A stretch of DNA of 64,000 nucleotides from Actinophytocola glycyrrhizae. Its GTDB lineage: Bacteria; Actinomycetota; Actinomycetes; Mycobacteriales; Pseudonocardiaceae. Location of the stretch: the NCBI RefSeq assembly GCF_042653545.1, contig NZ_JBHSIS010000027.1:124001-188000 (forward strand), read 5' to 3'. A model generated the notes under the pieces. It saw only the letters and a list, made by a program, of their open reading frames with translations. It had not been told where the DNA came from and did no database searches. Of this stretch, positions 16,871 through 24,699 are shown in pieces; within the stretch, counting starts at the first letter, position 1; each line of letters opens with the position of its first letter. Position numbers and translations under genes: made by a program.

Positions 16871-17790
16871 CGGTGCGTGTGTTGGTCCTGGGCGGTGGGA
16901 GGTTCGTCGGACATCACCTAGTGTGCACGGCTTCGGGCCTTGGTTGGCGAGTCACGGTCTTCAACCGAGATCCGGCGGCTCCGGATGTTCCCGGTGTCGC
17001 CTGGCGCCGAGGTGATCGCGAGCGGGACCGCGATGTCCAGGGACTGGCTGACGAGCATTGGGACCTCGTACTCGACACGTGGGCCGGAAACCCGGCCGTG
17101 GTCGAACGGAGCGTGTCAGTGCTGGGCAACGCCATCGGTCGGTACTGCTACGTCTCCACTGTGGTGGCAAGCACCGCCACCGGCGACGGGGACCACTACG
17201 CGGCGCGCAAGCGGGACGCGGAGCGGTTTGTCCACCGTTGCGGGCAGCGAGGACTGGTCGTCCGGCTGGGGCTCGTACTGGGCCCCCGCGAGTACTGCGG
17301 CCGCCTGCCCTACTGGCTCCAGAACCTGGCATCGGGGCTACCGGTCGTGGCGCCGGGGCGACCGGGTCGGCCGATCCGCTACGTGGATGTCCGGGACGCG
17401 GCCGAGACGATCCTGGCTCTGGCGGCCCAGGACTGCTTGGGGACCCGGTCGCTCACCTCCACCCCTGCGGGCTCGGCCACCTTCGGGGCGTTGTTGGCTG
17501 CGGGCGCTTCCGCAGTGGGGTGCTCCCGGCCGATCACCTGGGTGGCGGACGACGTGTTGCATCCGCACTGCACGCCATGGACGGACATTCCGTTGTGGAT
17601 CCCGGAGAACGGGATGGATTTCGACATCTACGCCCAAGAAGGTGACGTGGTACCCGAGGGACTCGGTAGGACCGGGCTGCAGACCGCGGCAGATACCTGG
17701 GACTGGCTGACCCGCCCGAGCGCCGTCGCGGCCGTGGAACAACGCGGTTGGCTGTCACCCGCGCAGGTGGCTGCGCTCGCCGGCGCATGA
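16867..17790 (+). CDS. Atypical SDR, NAD(P)-dependent epimerase/reductase-like
   Basis: The ATG at 16867 overlaps the PhyH stop (ATGA). VLVLGGGRFVGHH at the N-terminus is the Rossmann dinucleotide motif of extended or atypical SDR proteins. YAARK near residue 112 provides the Tyr-xxx-Lys pair. The 307-residue length fits nucleoside-sugar epimerase-like reductases. No sugar genes are visible, so a reduction or epimerisation of the assembly-line product is more likely than sugar chemistry; this is inference. It is the last gene of the plus-strand operon and is followed by the convergent folD-like gene after only 24 bases. Confidence 0.85.
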   Translation: MTVRVLVLGGGRFVGHHLVCTASGLGWRVTVFNRDPAAPDVPGVAWRRGDRERDRDVQGLADEHWDLVLDTWAGNPAVVERSVSVLGNAIGRYCYVSTVVASTATGDGDHYAARKRDAERFVHRCGQRGLVVRLGLVLGPREYCGRLPYWLQNLASGLPVVAPGRPGRPIRYVDVRDAAETILALAAQDCLGTRSLTSTPAGSATFGALLAAGASAVGCSRPITWVADDVLHPHCTPWTDIPLWIPENGMDFDIYAQEGDVVPEGLGRTGLQTAADTWDWLTRPSAVAAVEQRGWLSPAQVAALAGA

Positions 17791-17814
17791 CCGGGCTTAC
17801 CCGGCTTACCCGGC

Positions 17815-18666
17815 TCACCCGACGGCACGAGCCGCTGCTATGACGTGCTGGAGCAGCAACGCCGTCGTCACCGGACCGACCCCGCCAGGTACCGGTGTCA
17901 AGGCCGCTGCCACGCCGACGACGCTCCCGGCATCCACGTCACCGACGAGGTTCCCCGCGTCGTCGGTGTTGGTGCCGACATCGATGACCGTGGTGGCCGC
18001 ACCGACGTGGCGACCGGTGATGAACCGCGCACGCCCAATTGCCACGACCAGGACGTCGGCCTCTCTCGTGACCTCGGGAAGGTCTGCGGTCTTGGAGTGG
18101 CAGACCGTCACCGTAGCGTCCTCACGGAGCAGGAGCTGTGCCACTGGCTTGCCGACCACGGCACTGCGGCCGACAACCACCGCGTGCCGACCAACCAGCG
18201 GCACTTGGTGGAAGCGCAGCAGTTCCATTACGGCGGCCGCAGTCGCGGGTGCGAAACCACTTTCCCCGATCACCAGGCGCCCCGCGCTGAGCGGGTTGAT
18301 GCCGTCGATGTCTTTGCCGAAAGGAATGAGGGCGGCGAGGGCACCACCGTCGACACCGACGGGCAGGGGCGTCTGCAGGATGATGCCGTGCACGGTGTCG
18401 TCGTTGGCGAGTCGCTGCAGTTCTGCCGCGATATCCGCCGTGGTGCTGTCGTCTGGGAGTTGCCGCTCGATGGCCCTGAGGCCGGCCTTCTCCGCCGCCT
18501 TAACGATCGAGCTGACGTACCAACGGGTCCCGCCATCGCTGGTGGCGAAGACGATCGCCAGTGTGGGCTCGACGCCGTGCTCGCGAAGCGCCTTGACATC
18601 CGCGGCCACCTGACTGCGAATGTCGGCGGCCAGATCCTTGCCGCTGAGCGTCCTGGTCTCGGTCAT
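17815..18666 (-). CDS. FolD-like methylene-THF dehydrogenase lacking the cyclohydrolase lysine
   Basis: The start is the ATG overlapping the upstream gene's stop (ATGA); the open frame continues farther upstream but lies inside that gene. The 283 residues align end to end with FolD/MTHFD. Tyr50, the LQTPLP loop, KDIDG, the NADP-binding GRSAVVGKP and C-terminal TPVPGGVGP are all present. The cyclohydrolase lysine (Lys54 in E. coli FolD, Lys56 in human MTHFD1) is Ile54: the stretch reads WYVSSIVKAAEK. In human MTHFD1, mutants at this lysine lose cyclohydrolase but keep dehydrogenase activity. The adjacent FchA-type gene could supply the missing step. I infer a cluster-dedicated copy supplying 10-formyl-THF or methenyl-THF. 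Confidence 0.93.
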   Translation of the reverse strand: MTETRTLSGKDLAADIRSQVAADVKALREHGVEPTLAIVFATSDGGTRWYVSSIVKAAEKAGLRAIERQLPDDSTTADIAAELQRLANDDTVHGIILQTPLPVGVDGGALAALIPFGKDIDGINPLSAGRLVIGESGFAPATAAAVMELLRFHQVPLVGRHAVVVGRSAVVGKPVAQLLLREDATVTVCHSKTADLPEVTREADVLVVAIGRARFITGRHVGAATTVIDVGTNTDDAGNLVGDVDAGSVVGVAAALTPVPGGVGPVTTALLLQHVIAAARAVG

Positions 18667-19283
18667 GCGCTGATCACCGCACGCACCCGTCGCACCACGT
18701 CCTCGGCGGCGGCGAACGTCGCCGTGCATCCCTCCACCGTTGACCGCAGCCCTCGCACCACGTCCTCGTCCTTGATGCTCGCCGCGTTGATCTCGATGTT
18801 CACCACGGCGGCCTGAAGCGCCGCGTGGGCGTTGCTCGCGGCCACGGCGACGTCCGAGACCACGTTGGGGTTGCCGCCATCGACCAGTTCGCCCGCCAGC
18901 TCGACCAGCCTCCTGCTGAGGACCGCGATCGCGACAGGCGGCTCGGCCGCCCCGATGAGCGCCGATTGGATAGCCTCGCGGCGGTCGCTCTTCTGCTCGT
19001 CGGTCTCCCTCGGCATTCCATACGCCGCGCCGACTTTGGCGAATGCATGCTGGTCTTCCTCGGCGAGCCGGAGCGCCTCCTTCCGCAGCTGCTCCGCTTC
19101 CTGATTCAACTCGCGCATCCGCGTTTCCCGATCGGCCCACTTCTTGCCAGTGGTGTAGCTGGCTACCATGCCAATGAGGGCCGCGGACATCGCCGCGTTC
19201 ACCGCGGCGGCAGCGCCGCCACCAGGGGCGGGAGTTCGCTCGGCGAGCGAGTCCAGCCAGGAAATGATTGACAGATCATCCAT
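18663..19283 (-). CDS. fchA: Methenyl-THF cyclohydrolase / FTCD_C-type cyclodeaminase
   Basis: The 206-residue protein has APGGGAAAA near the N-terminus and NPNVVSDVAVAA with VNIEIN in the C-terminal half. These are the signatures of the formiminotransferase-cyclodeaminase C-terminal family, which includes bacterial FchA methenyltetrahydrofolate cyclohydrolases. No formiminotransferase domain is fused to it. It overlaps the folD-like gene by four bases, so the two are co-translated. FchA activity would restore the hydrolysis step that the FolD partner probably lost. A formimino-THF cyclodeaminase role is the alternative. The ATG is 166 bases from the divergent ligase gene, so the intergenic region likely holds both promoters. 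Confidence 0.9.
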   Translation of the reverse strand: MDDLSIISWLDSLAERTPAPGGGAAAAVNAAMSAALIGMVASYTTGKKWADRETRMRELNQEAEQLRKEALRLAEEDQHAFAKVGAAYGMPRETDEQKSDRREAIQSALIGAAEPPVAIAVLSRRLVELAGELVDGGNPNVVSDVAVAASNAHAALQAAVVNIEINAASIKDEDVVRGLRSTVEGCTATFAAAEDVVRRVRAVISA

Positions 19284-19384
19284 GCGCGCAGTCTAACATG
19301 GTCATTTCGGCAACGATTTCCGACTCTTCGAATGAGTCAAATGGAATGAAGGAAATCTAATCAACATATCGGGACCGTGTACCG

Positions 19385-19413
19385 TTGACACCGCTCATCA
19401 CGCCGCATATGTT
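19385..19413 (+). promoter_or_regulatory. Sigma-70-type promoter candidate for the ligase gene
   Basis: TTGACA at 19385-19390 and TATGTT at 19408-19413 are separated by exactly 17 bases, in the AT-richer divergent spacer between fchA and the ligase. The expected transcription start is near 19420, about 30 bases before the GTG at 19450. Elements for the divergent fchA-folD promoter are not clear. Confidence 0.55.
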
Positions 19414-19449
19414 TGTGATGACCATCGTTATCCTACCGCCGGAGTGGCC

Positions 19450-20952
19450 GTGCTGAATGTCCTTTGTGACCGTGCGGAGGGGACACCCGGCGACATCCCT
19501 TTCCGGTCCGTGACGGGCAAGTCGCTCAGTTACGAGGAGTGGGCGCGCTCGTCGCGCGCGCTGGCCGGGGTGCTGAGGGAGCAATGTGGAGTCCGGTTGA
19601 ACGACCGCGTGATGATCGTGGTCGATCGTGAGATGTGGCTTGAGTACGCCATCGCCTATGTCGCCGTGCTGGCCGCTGGGGCGACCGTCGTGACCGCGCG
19701 TCCTGAGGAGGGGCGGGCCTCGCTCGAGAGGTCCGCGGAACTGACAGCCACGTCTCTGTGTGTGTTCAGCGGAGCGCGTGCTCGCGAGGTCACGTCGGGC
19801 CTCAGTAGGCGCCTCGAGTTGACCGACACGGTGACCGGGACGGCGGTTTCCGGTACCGCGATGACCGAGGAGGCCGAACTCCCCGAGGTCGTGGAGCTCC
19901 TGTTCACGTCGGGCACCACCGGAAGACGGATGGCGGTGGGTTGCCCCCGAGCGGACTTCGTCGATGGCCTTCGGCAGGAAGTCCGCTCCCCGGTCTCGAA
20001 CTCGCCGCGCCGGTCTGTTCTGGTGCACCACATCCCGCTGGGCACACAGGCGGCCCAGCGCGTGTTGTGGGAAGCCCTGCGGGCCAGCCGACTCACGAAC
20101 GTCTATCTGCCGAACACGAGTCCGAACGCTATTCGTTCCGCGGTCGAGAAATACTCGGCCACGTTCGTGGGTCTGGTTCCATTCACGGCACGGCGTCTGG
20201 TTCGAGCGTGCACCGGTGCAAACGCGGCTCTGCCATCCGTCGAATGGGTCAGCGTGGGATCATCTCCTGCTGACGACGATGTGCTCAACTCGCTCACCGA
20301 AGTCTTCCCCAACGCGCAAGTGATGAACATGTACGGTCTGACCGAGGCTGGAGCTGCGCGGATCCGAGGTGTCCATCCGAATCCCCCGGGGGCTCTGGGC
20401 ACCCCGGAGCCCGGTACCCGCGTCAGCATCAGGGGTGATGACGGTGCGCCAGTGCCGTGCGGGCACAAGGGTGATCTCTGGATCAGTCGACTCGGCGGCC
20501 AGGCCCGGTTCTATGTCGGCGATCCTGCTGCGACCGCGGCGGTGTTCCGCGGCGATTGGGTTCGCACCGGAGACATCGCCTGGGTCGACTCGGACGGTTA
20601 TGTGTACCTTGTGGATCGCGCCAGGGACATTATTAACAGTGTCGGGCAGAAGATCGCCAGCATCGAGATCGAGACGTGTTTGCGCGCCCACGAACTGGTG
20701 GTGGAGGCTGCCGTCTTCGGTACACCCTCCCGCCTTCTCGGCGAAAGGGTGGTCGCCGCGGTCGTGGTTGACCAATCCTGGTCAGCGAATGCCGAAGATA
20801 TCCAGCGTGAACTAATGGTTCACTGCCGGGAACGACTCAGCCCGTACGCGGTACCGAGCAGGTTCGTCCACCTTGAAGCAATGCCCACGGGGCCTACGGG
20901 CAAGGTGCTCAAGCACGTGCTGCGAAAGACGTACTCTCAGGATTTGACCTAG
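19450..20952 (+). CDS. Free-standing acyl/aminoacyl-AMP ligase (ANL superfamily)
   Basis: GTG 19450 is chosen because GGAG lies five bases upstream; GTG 19444 would overlap that ribosome-binding site. The 500 residues have the adenylate-forming fold: LFTSGTTG in the first half, NMYGLTEAG, RTGDIAW, a hinge at DRARDIINSVGQK, and C-terminal PTGPTGKVLK carrying the catalytic Lys. The phosphate-loop motif is unusual: TSGTTG is followed by RRMAV instead of xPKGV, so the loop Pro-Lys are lost. No carrier or condensation domain is fused. The free carrier protein at 21273 is the obvious acceptor, giving an activate-load-condense unit in trans. Substrate unknown. Confidence 0.9.
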   Translation: MLNVLCDRAEGTPGDIPFRSVTGKSLSYEEWARSSRALAGVLREQCGVRLNDRVMIVVDREMWLEYAIAYVAVLAAGATVVTARPEEGRASLERSAELTATSLCVFSGARAREVTSGLSRRLELTDTVTGTAVSGTAMTEEAELPEVVELLFTSGTTGRRMAVGCPRADFVDGLRQEVRSPVSNSPRRSVLVHHIPLGTQAAQRVLWEALRASRLTNVYLPNTSPNAIRSAVEKYSATFVGLVPFTARRLVRACTGANAALPSVEWVSVGSSPADDDVLNSLTEVFPNAQVMNMYGLTEAGAARIRGVHPNPPGALGTPEPGTRVSIRGDDGAPVPCGHKGDLWISRLGGQARFYVGDPAATAAVFRGDWVRTGDIAWVDSDGYVYLVDRARDIINSVGQKIASIEIETCLRAHELVVEAAVFGTPSRLLGERVVAAVVVDQSWSANAEDIQRELMVHCRERLSPYAVPSRFVHLEAMPTGPTGKVLKHVLRKTYSQDLT

Positions 20953-21054
20953 TACGGCAGCAGTCATCCGCTAGCTGACCTGGGTGTTCTCGATGTTGCG
21001 AGCGAGTCTGGTGCGTTTGTGGAACCAGCGTGAACGTGCTTGATGCTGGCGGCG

Positions 21055-21221
21055 CCAGTCGCTAGCGGATCGAGCACGACCACCGCGAACCCAAGACCAG
21101 CCTCGGACTCATCAACTTCGAAGGCCCGCAGCTGGCTCGGCTGGCGCCGCCACATGACCCTGGTCACCGCCGCCCCCGCTTCCTCGTCGAACTCCGCCTC
21201 ACCAGCCCAAAAGCACCGTGA
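21055..21221 (+). pseudogene. IS701-family transposase C-terminal remnant
   Basis: Two overlapping frames together give a C-terminus typical of actinomycete IS701 transposases: HDHREPKTSLGLINFEG in one frame, then RSWLGWRRHMTLVTAA in a second, then LVELRLTSPKAP and a stop back in the first. An in-frame stop precedes it and at least two shifts break it. No complete terminal repeats are visible. It sits between the ligase gene and the convergent carrier/condensation pair, so an insertion or rearrangement probably shaped this end of the cluster. The rest of the 20953-21272 spacer shows nothing else I recognise. Confidence 0.65.
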
Positions 21222-21272
21222 CGAACTAATAGAGGCTTACTAGGACTTGCCGACGACCGCACCCTGGTCCAG

Positions 21273-21533
21273 CTATCGAGGCTCTGCCGTCAGCTTCGCG
21301 AGTGCGCCCCAGAGGGATGCACTCGTTGCGAACGTGTCGGGGTTGAGCTCGTCATCGGTAAAGGTCACCTGGTACTGCTCCTGTATATCGAGGATCAATC
21401 CGAGTGTTCGCAACGAGTCCAGTCCGAGATTGGCCAGTCGGACGTTTTCTGGCAGGGGATCCGCAGGTGGCAGCTCGGGCAGATACGTTCTGAGGATGGC
21501 TTCGAAGTGTGGGTCCCACGGTTCGATGGTCAT
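21273..21533 (-). CDS. Free-standing acyl/peptidyl carrier protein
   Basis: The ATG at 21533 overlaps the end of the upstream condensation gene by four bases (ATGA). The 86-residue product is the size of a single carrier domain, and LGLDSLRTL carries the phosphopantetheine-attachment Ser. The Gly-Leu-Asp-Ser form is more ACP-like than PCP-like. It is co-translated with a condensation protein, and a free ligase lies nearby. It is therefore the likely shuttle between activation and condensation. Confidence 0.88.
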   Translation of the reverse strand: MTIEPWDPHFEAILRTYLPELPPADPLPENVRLANLGLDSLRTLGLILDIQEQYQVTFTDDELNPDTFATSASLWGALAKLTAEPR

Positions 21534-22804
21534 GTGTTGTCCTTTGCTGCCTGTTTCAGCAGATTTTCGATGGCGGTAAGAAATGGCTCGGCATCCGCGG
21601 GATTGAGTATGGCGCTGTTGCTGCTCAACGTCAGCTGCAATCCGCCCCTTCCTGAGGTGACAAGGAGATACAGGCCCAGATATGGCTTCGGGTCGCTCGT
21701 TCTCAACTCGTGATAATGCCATTCCCGTATGGATTCGTCGTACGCAGCCGTCCGCGGGATCTTGTGCGAGAGGTAGTTGTACGCCAGCCAGCTGTCGATC
21801 CGGAACTTGTCGAGGTAGCCGTGGGATGCCAGCAGCCGATACCACTCGAAGCAGTCATAACTGGCGTGCAGACCGGCGACCATCGCCGCCCGGGCCGCCT
21901 GGGCGGCGAACTCTGGAAGCGTGGGCGACTTGGACGTGTCAAGGCGAATGGCAGCGACCTGGTGCAGGCACGTCACCAGGGACTCGTCTGCCGGAGAGAA
22001 GCGGTTCGCGCATGGTGACAACACGACAAAACGCGAAAGGGTGGTGTACCGGCGGACCTGCATACCGAAGGCAGCCAACACCACTGCCGAGGCCGGGAGA
22101 TTCCAGCGCTCCGCGAGTAACTGCGTTGCACGGAGAGCTGATCCGGTGGTGAGCGAGACTCTGAAGTGGGTACGCCAGCTACTGTCGGAGGCCGGGAGGG
22201 CGCACTGTGTGGAACTGACGATTTCCTGCCAGTAGTCGAGAGCGCGCGTACTCCGGCGGACAGCCTTTGGTTCCAGTTGCTCAACGACAATGTCCAGAGG
22301 TTGTCTCCTGACGGGTGAGAGTGCTGGCGCTGCGGCCTCGCTGGCGGCGGCGACAAGCGATTCGTATTCGCTGGACAGCACGGAGATTGACCAGCCGTCC
22401 AGCGCCACGTGGTGAGCGGTGCAGACGACCTTGCGAACAGCGTTCCCCTCTGCAACGATGACGAACCGGACGGGGGGCACAGAGGCCAGGTCGAATTCGG
22501 CTCGCGCGTGTTGAGTGAGCGCTCCGCCTGCACGGTCGAGTGACAGCACGGTCGGCAACGCTTCCGGTGGTTGTACATATTGTGTCGGCGTACCGTTCTC
22601 ATCGTAAGAATAGGTGGTGCGAAGGGCCTCATGTCGCGCTATGAGAACGCGAATGACGTTCTCGAGGGTACTCAATTCTACACCTGGCGGCACCGGCCAT
22701 TCCCAATGTAAATTCCACCGTCGACGGTGCGTCTTCTCGTCAATTTCGTGATATAAAAAATACCCCTGCTGACCGAAGGTGAGTGGACCCGAGCGGATTG
22801 CCAC
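21530..22804 (-). CDS. Free-standing condensation-domain protein, canonical HHxxxDG
   Basis: GTG 22804 is chosen because AGGGAG lies four bases upstream; a TTG at 22837 is an alternative. The 424-residue protein is one condensation domain. It has GPLTFGQQGYF at the start and HHVALDG (His131, His132, Asp136) at the catalytic site, intact unlike the condensation protein at 14708. It forms a two-gene operon with the carrier protein. The most economical reading is that it moves an acyl or aminoacyl group from that carrier onto the NRPS-bound or released intermediate. Confidence 0.88.
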   Translation of the reverse strand: MAIRSGPLTFGQQGYFLYHEIDEKTHRRRWNLHWEWPVPPGVELSTLENVIRVLIARHEALRTTYSYDENGTPTQYVQPPEALPTVLSLDRAGGALTQHARAEFDLASVPPVRFVIVAEGNAVRKVVCTAHHVALDGWSISVLSSEYESLVAAASEAAAPALSPVRRQPLDIVVEQLEPKAVRRSTRALDYWQEIVSSTQCALPASDSSWRTHFRVSLTTGSALRATQLLAERWNLPASAVVLAAFGMQVRRYTTLSRFVVLSPCANRFSPADESLVTCLHQVAAIRLDTSKSPTLPEFAAQAARAAMVAGLHASYDCFEWYRLLASHGYLDKFRIDSWLAYNYLSHKIPRTAAYDESIREWHYHELRTSDPKPYLGLYLLVTSGRGGLQLTLSSNSAILNPADAEPFLTAIENLLKQAAKDNT

Positions 22805-23027
22805 GATGCTCCCTAGATGCGACTGTCCTCTGTGCAAAAGGGTAGCTGAGACGACCTTGTTCCGAAACCACGCGGAAGTCAGGAGGGGCTTGGGGCAGGT
22901 GGCATCAGCGGGTGTTCGACCGCACAGCGACGCGAACGCGTCGCCCTGGCCGGCCGAGCGCTCCTTTGCGTGCGTTCAACGCCTCGCCGGTGCGTTGTTG
23001 GGCTGGCCAGACGACAGGTGGTGGTCC

Positions 23028-23528
23028 ATGTGCCCGCTGCTGCACCGCATCGGCTTGGCAGTGGGCTGTAGCGGCTCGACCACTGGTAGCAGAAGCCCAG
23101 ATTTCTGCCTCAACAACGTCCGCAAGGCGCTGCTGTGTGCACACCGGGCCGACCACGCGCTGGCGGTCCACGGCCAGGCGCTGACCCTGTGCGAAGAGAT
23201 CGACGAACGGCCCGTCGCCGCCAAGATCCACTATGATATCGGCGAGGTCTACCAGCAGCTAGCACGGCCCACCAACGCCATTGGGCACTATCGAGCAGCG
23301 GTAGACACCGGCGGGTCTGTCGGCGACGTTCTGACCACAACGTGGGCCCTGGTCGGACTGGGTGAAGCGACCGCTGAACTCGGAGAACACGCGACTGCGG
23401 CCCGGTACGCTGAGCAGGCAGGCGCCATGATCGGCGCTTTCTCCGAGCTCGGACCGACCGACGAACTTGCATCCCGTATCGACGCGCTGCGGAGCCGCGT
23501 TGCCCCCCTCATCGCCGACGTAAAGTAG
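23028..23528 (+). CDS. TPR-repeat protein fragment (regulator-like)
   Basis: The convincing part starts near 23110: HRADHALAVHGQALTLCEEI followed by two further helical pairs (IHYDIGEVYQQLARPTNAI and ALVGLGEATAELGEHATAA). These are tetratricopeptide repeats like those at the C-terminus of SARP/AfsR- or NB-ARC-type regulators. The frame is open back to 22779, but the upstream residues look unlike protein and overlap the 5' end of the condensation gene. No DNA-binding or NTPase domain remains. I read it as the tail of a lost regulator; a small free TPR protein starting at 23028 is possible. Confidence 0.4.
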   Translation: MCPLLHRIGLAVGCSGSTTGSRSPDFCLNNVRKALLCAHRADHALAVHGQALTLCEEIDERPVAAKIHYDIGEVYQQLARPTNAIGHYRAAVDTGGSVGDVLTTTWALVGLGEATAELGEHATAARYAEQAGAMIGAFSELGPTDELASRIDALRSRVAPLIADVK

Positions 23529-23724
23529 CCCTTCCGACGATGTCGTGGCAGGCGACAAGGTCGAGCTGACGCGAGTCCTGTGAGCGCAGGTTGTCCCCGA
23601 TGACCGCCACGTACCCGGCGGGCACGGTCGCCAGCCCGGCAGCACAGGGACGAGTCAATAGCGCGACAGCGGCCGATCCCGACCACAACGCGCTGGTCAG
23701 AGTGGACGTCGCTCAGTAGATACA

Positions 23725-24455
23725 CTATTCCGGCCGGCCCAACTGGACATACAACGGTGACGCGAACAGCGTGTATGGATGCTCTGCTGTAGCCGGAGCG
23801 ACGCCGGTGACGCGTGCGTGACCGCGCACCCATCCCGCTGTGTACGGCAACCGCAGCCGATCAGCCAACGCGGGAACGACGTGGTGCAAGCCTGCCCCGC
23901 CGATGTGGTTGTTGAACCACGACCCGTGTATTCCCGGGCCGGTGTCTGTCTGATCGGAACTCTCGTCGGATCTGTATTCGATGAGGTCTACGAAATGATT
24001 GACGACCGACGCTAGCACGTCCGGATGGTAGACAGATCGAGCCGCCGCCAGTTCACTCAACTCCTCCGCAGTGACGCTTGAGTGAGGCCCCTCATCGACA
24101 AGGTTCCCGGAAGAACCGTGCAGCAGCAACCGGCTCTCGCCTCCTGACGGGCAACCGCCAGTCGACCCGGCGACATCGAGAAACACGACCGCGGAGCCGA
24201 TGGTCGTGTAACTCATTAGCGCTTCGAATTCGACCCATTCATACGCTCGAACCTGCTCGGTGAACCACACCGTCTCAAGGTTCTCAACCGCCCTGTTCAA
24301 TTCGAGGCCGATATTCCGCTGCGTCCCTATCTCACCGGAAAAGCTGCCGATGTTGAGCAGGTTGACGGTCGCTTTTACTGTGCCGAGGAAGCCGCGTCGC
24401 CGACCGATGTTGAGTGGCGGAGCTTTCCTGTTGACAGATAAACCAGATCGCTCAT
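23725..24455 (-). pseudogene. SAVMC3_10250-family-like protein, single frameshift
   Basis: The true N-terminus, MSDLVYLSTGKLR, is read from the ATG at 24455. The rest of the protein continues in the next frame (APPLNIGRRRGFLG onward) to 23725. A one-base deletion in the T3 run at 24424-24426 (A3 on the coding strand) explains it: a fourth A would join the frames. Later features are VEFEALM, VVFLDVAG, RLLLHGSSGNL and a C-terminal HARVTGVAPAT, which resemble, from memory, an actinobacterial family of unknown function. It follows the relaxase gene on the same strand. No function is assigned; sequencing error is possible. Confidence 0.6.
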
Positions 24456-24699
24456 GCACTGATGATGCCCGTGGTCGGCCCGGCTGCGGTCCCTGCCTTC
24501 TTTGCATCCAGTCCCAGTCTTGCGTGTACGTCGAGGCGAACTCGCCCCTCGCCCAGGGCGGTCTGCCCGCGTATGAGTTCGCGGACGTGCGGATCGGTGT
24601 GGTCGTGCCCGCGCCGTAGTCGTGCGGCGGCCCTGGGCAGTACCTCCGACTGGTGCTGTCGCCGGTGTACCTGGGCGGGCCGCAGCCGCGGTTGACCGA

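Noticed and set aside
17815..19140. Extended FolD start at 19140
   Set aside because: The first 158 residues are shadow translation of the FchA gene; the ATG at 18666 gives a full-length FolD.
19284..19449. Riboswitch (folate or THF type) before fchA
   Set aside because: The leader is too short and I could not draw the expected conserved junction; a promoter explains the AT-rich spacer.
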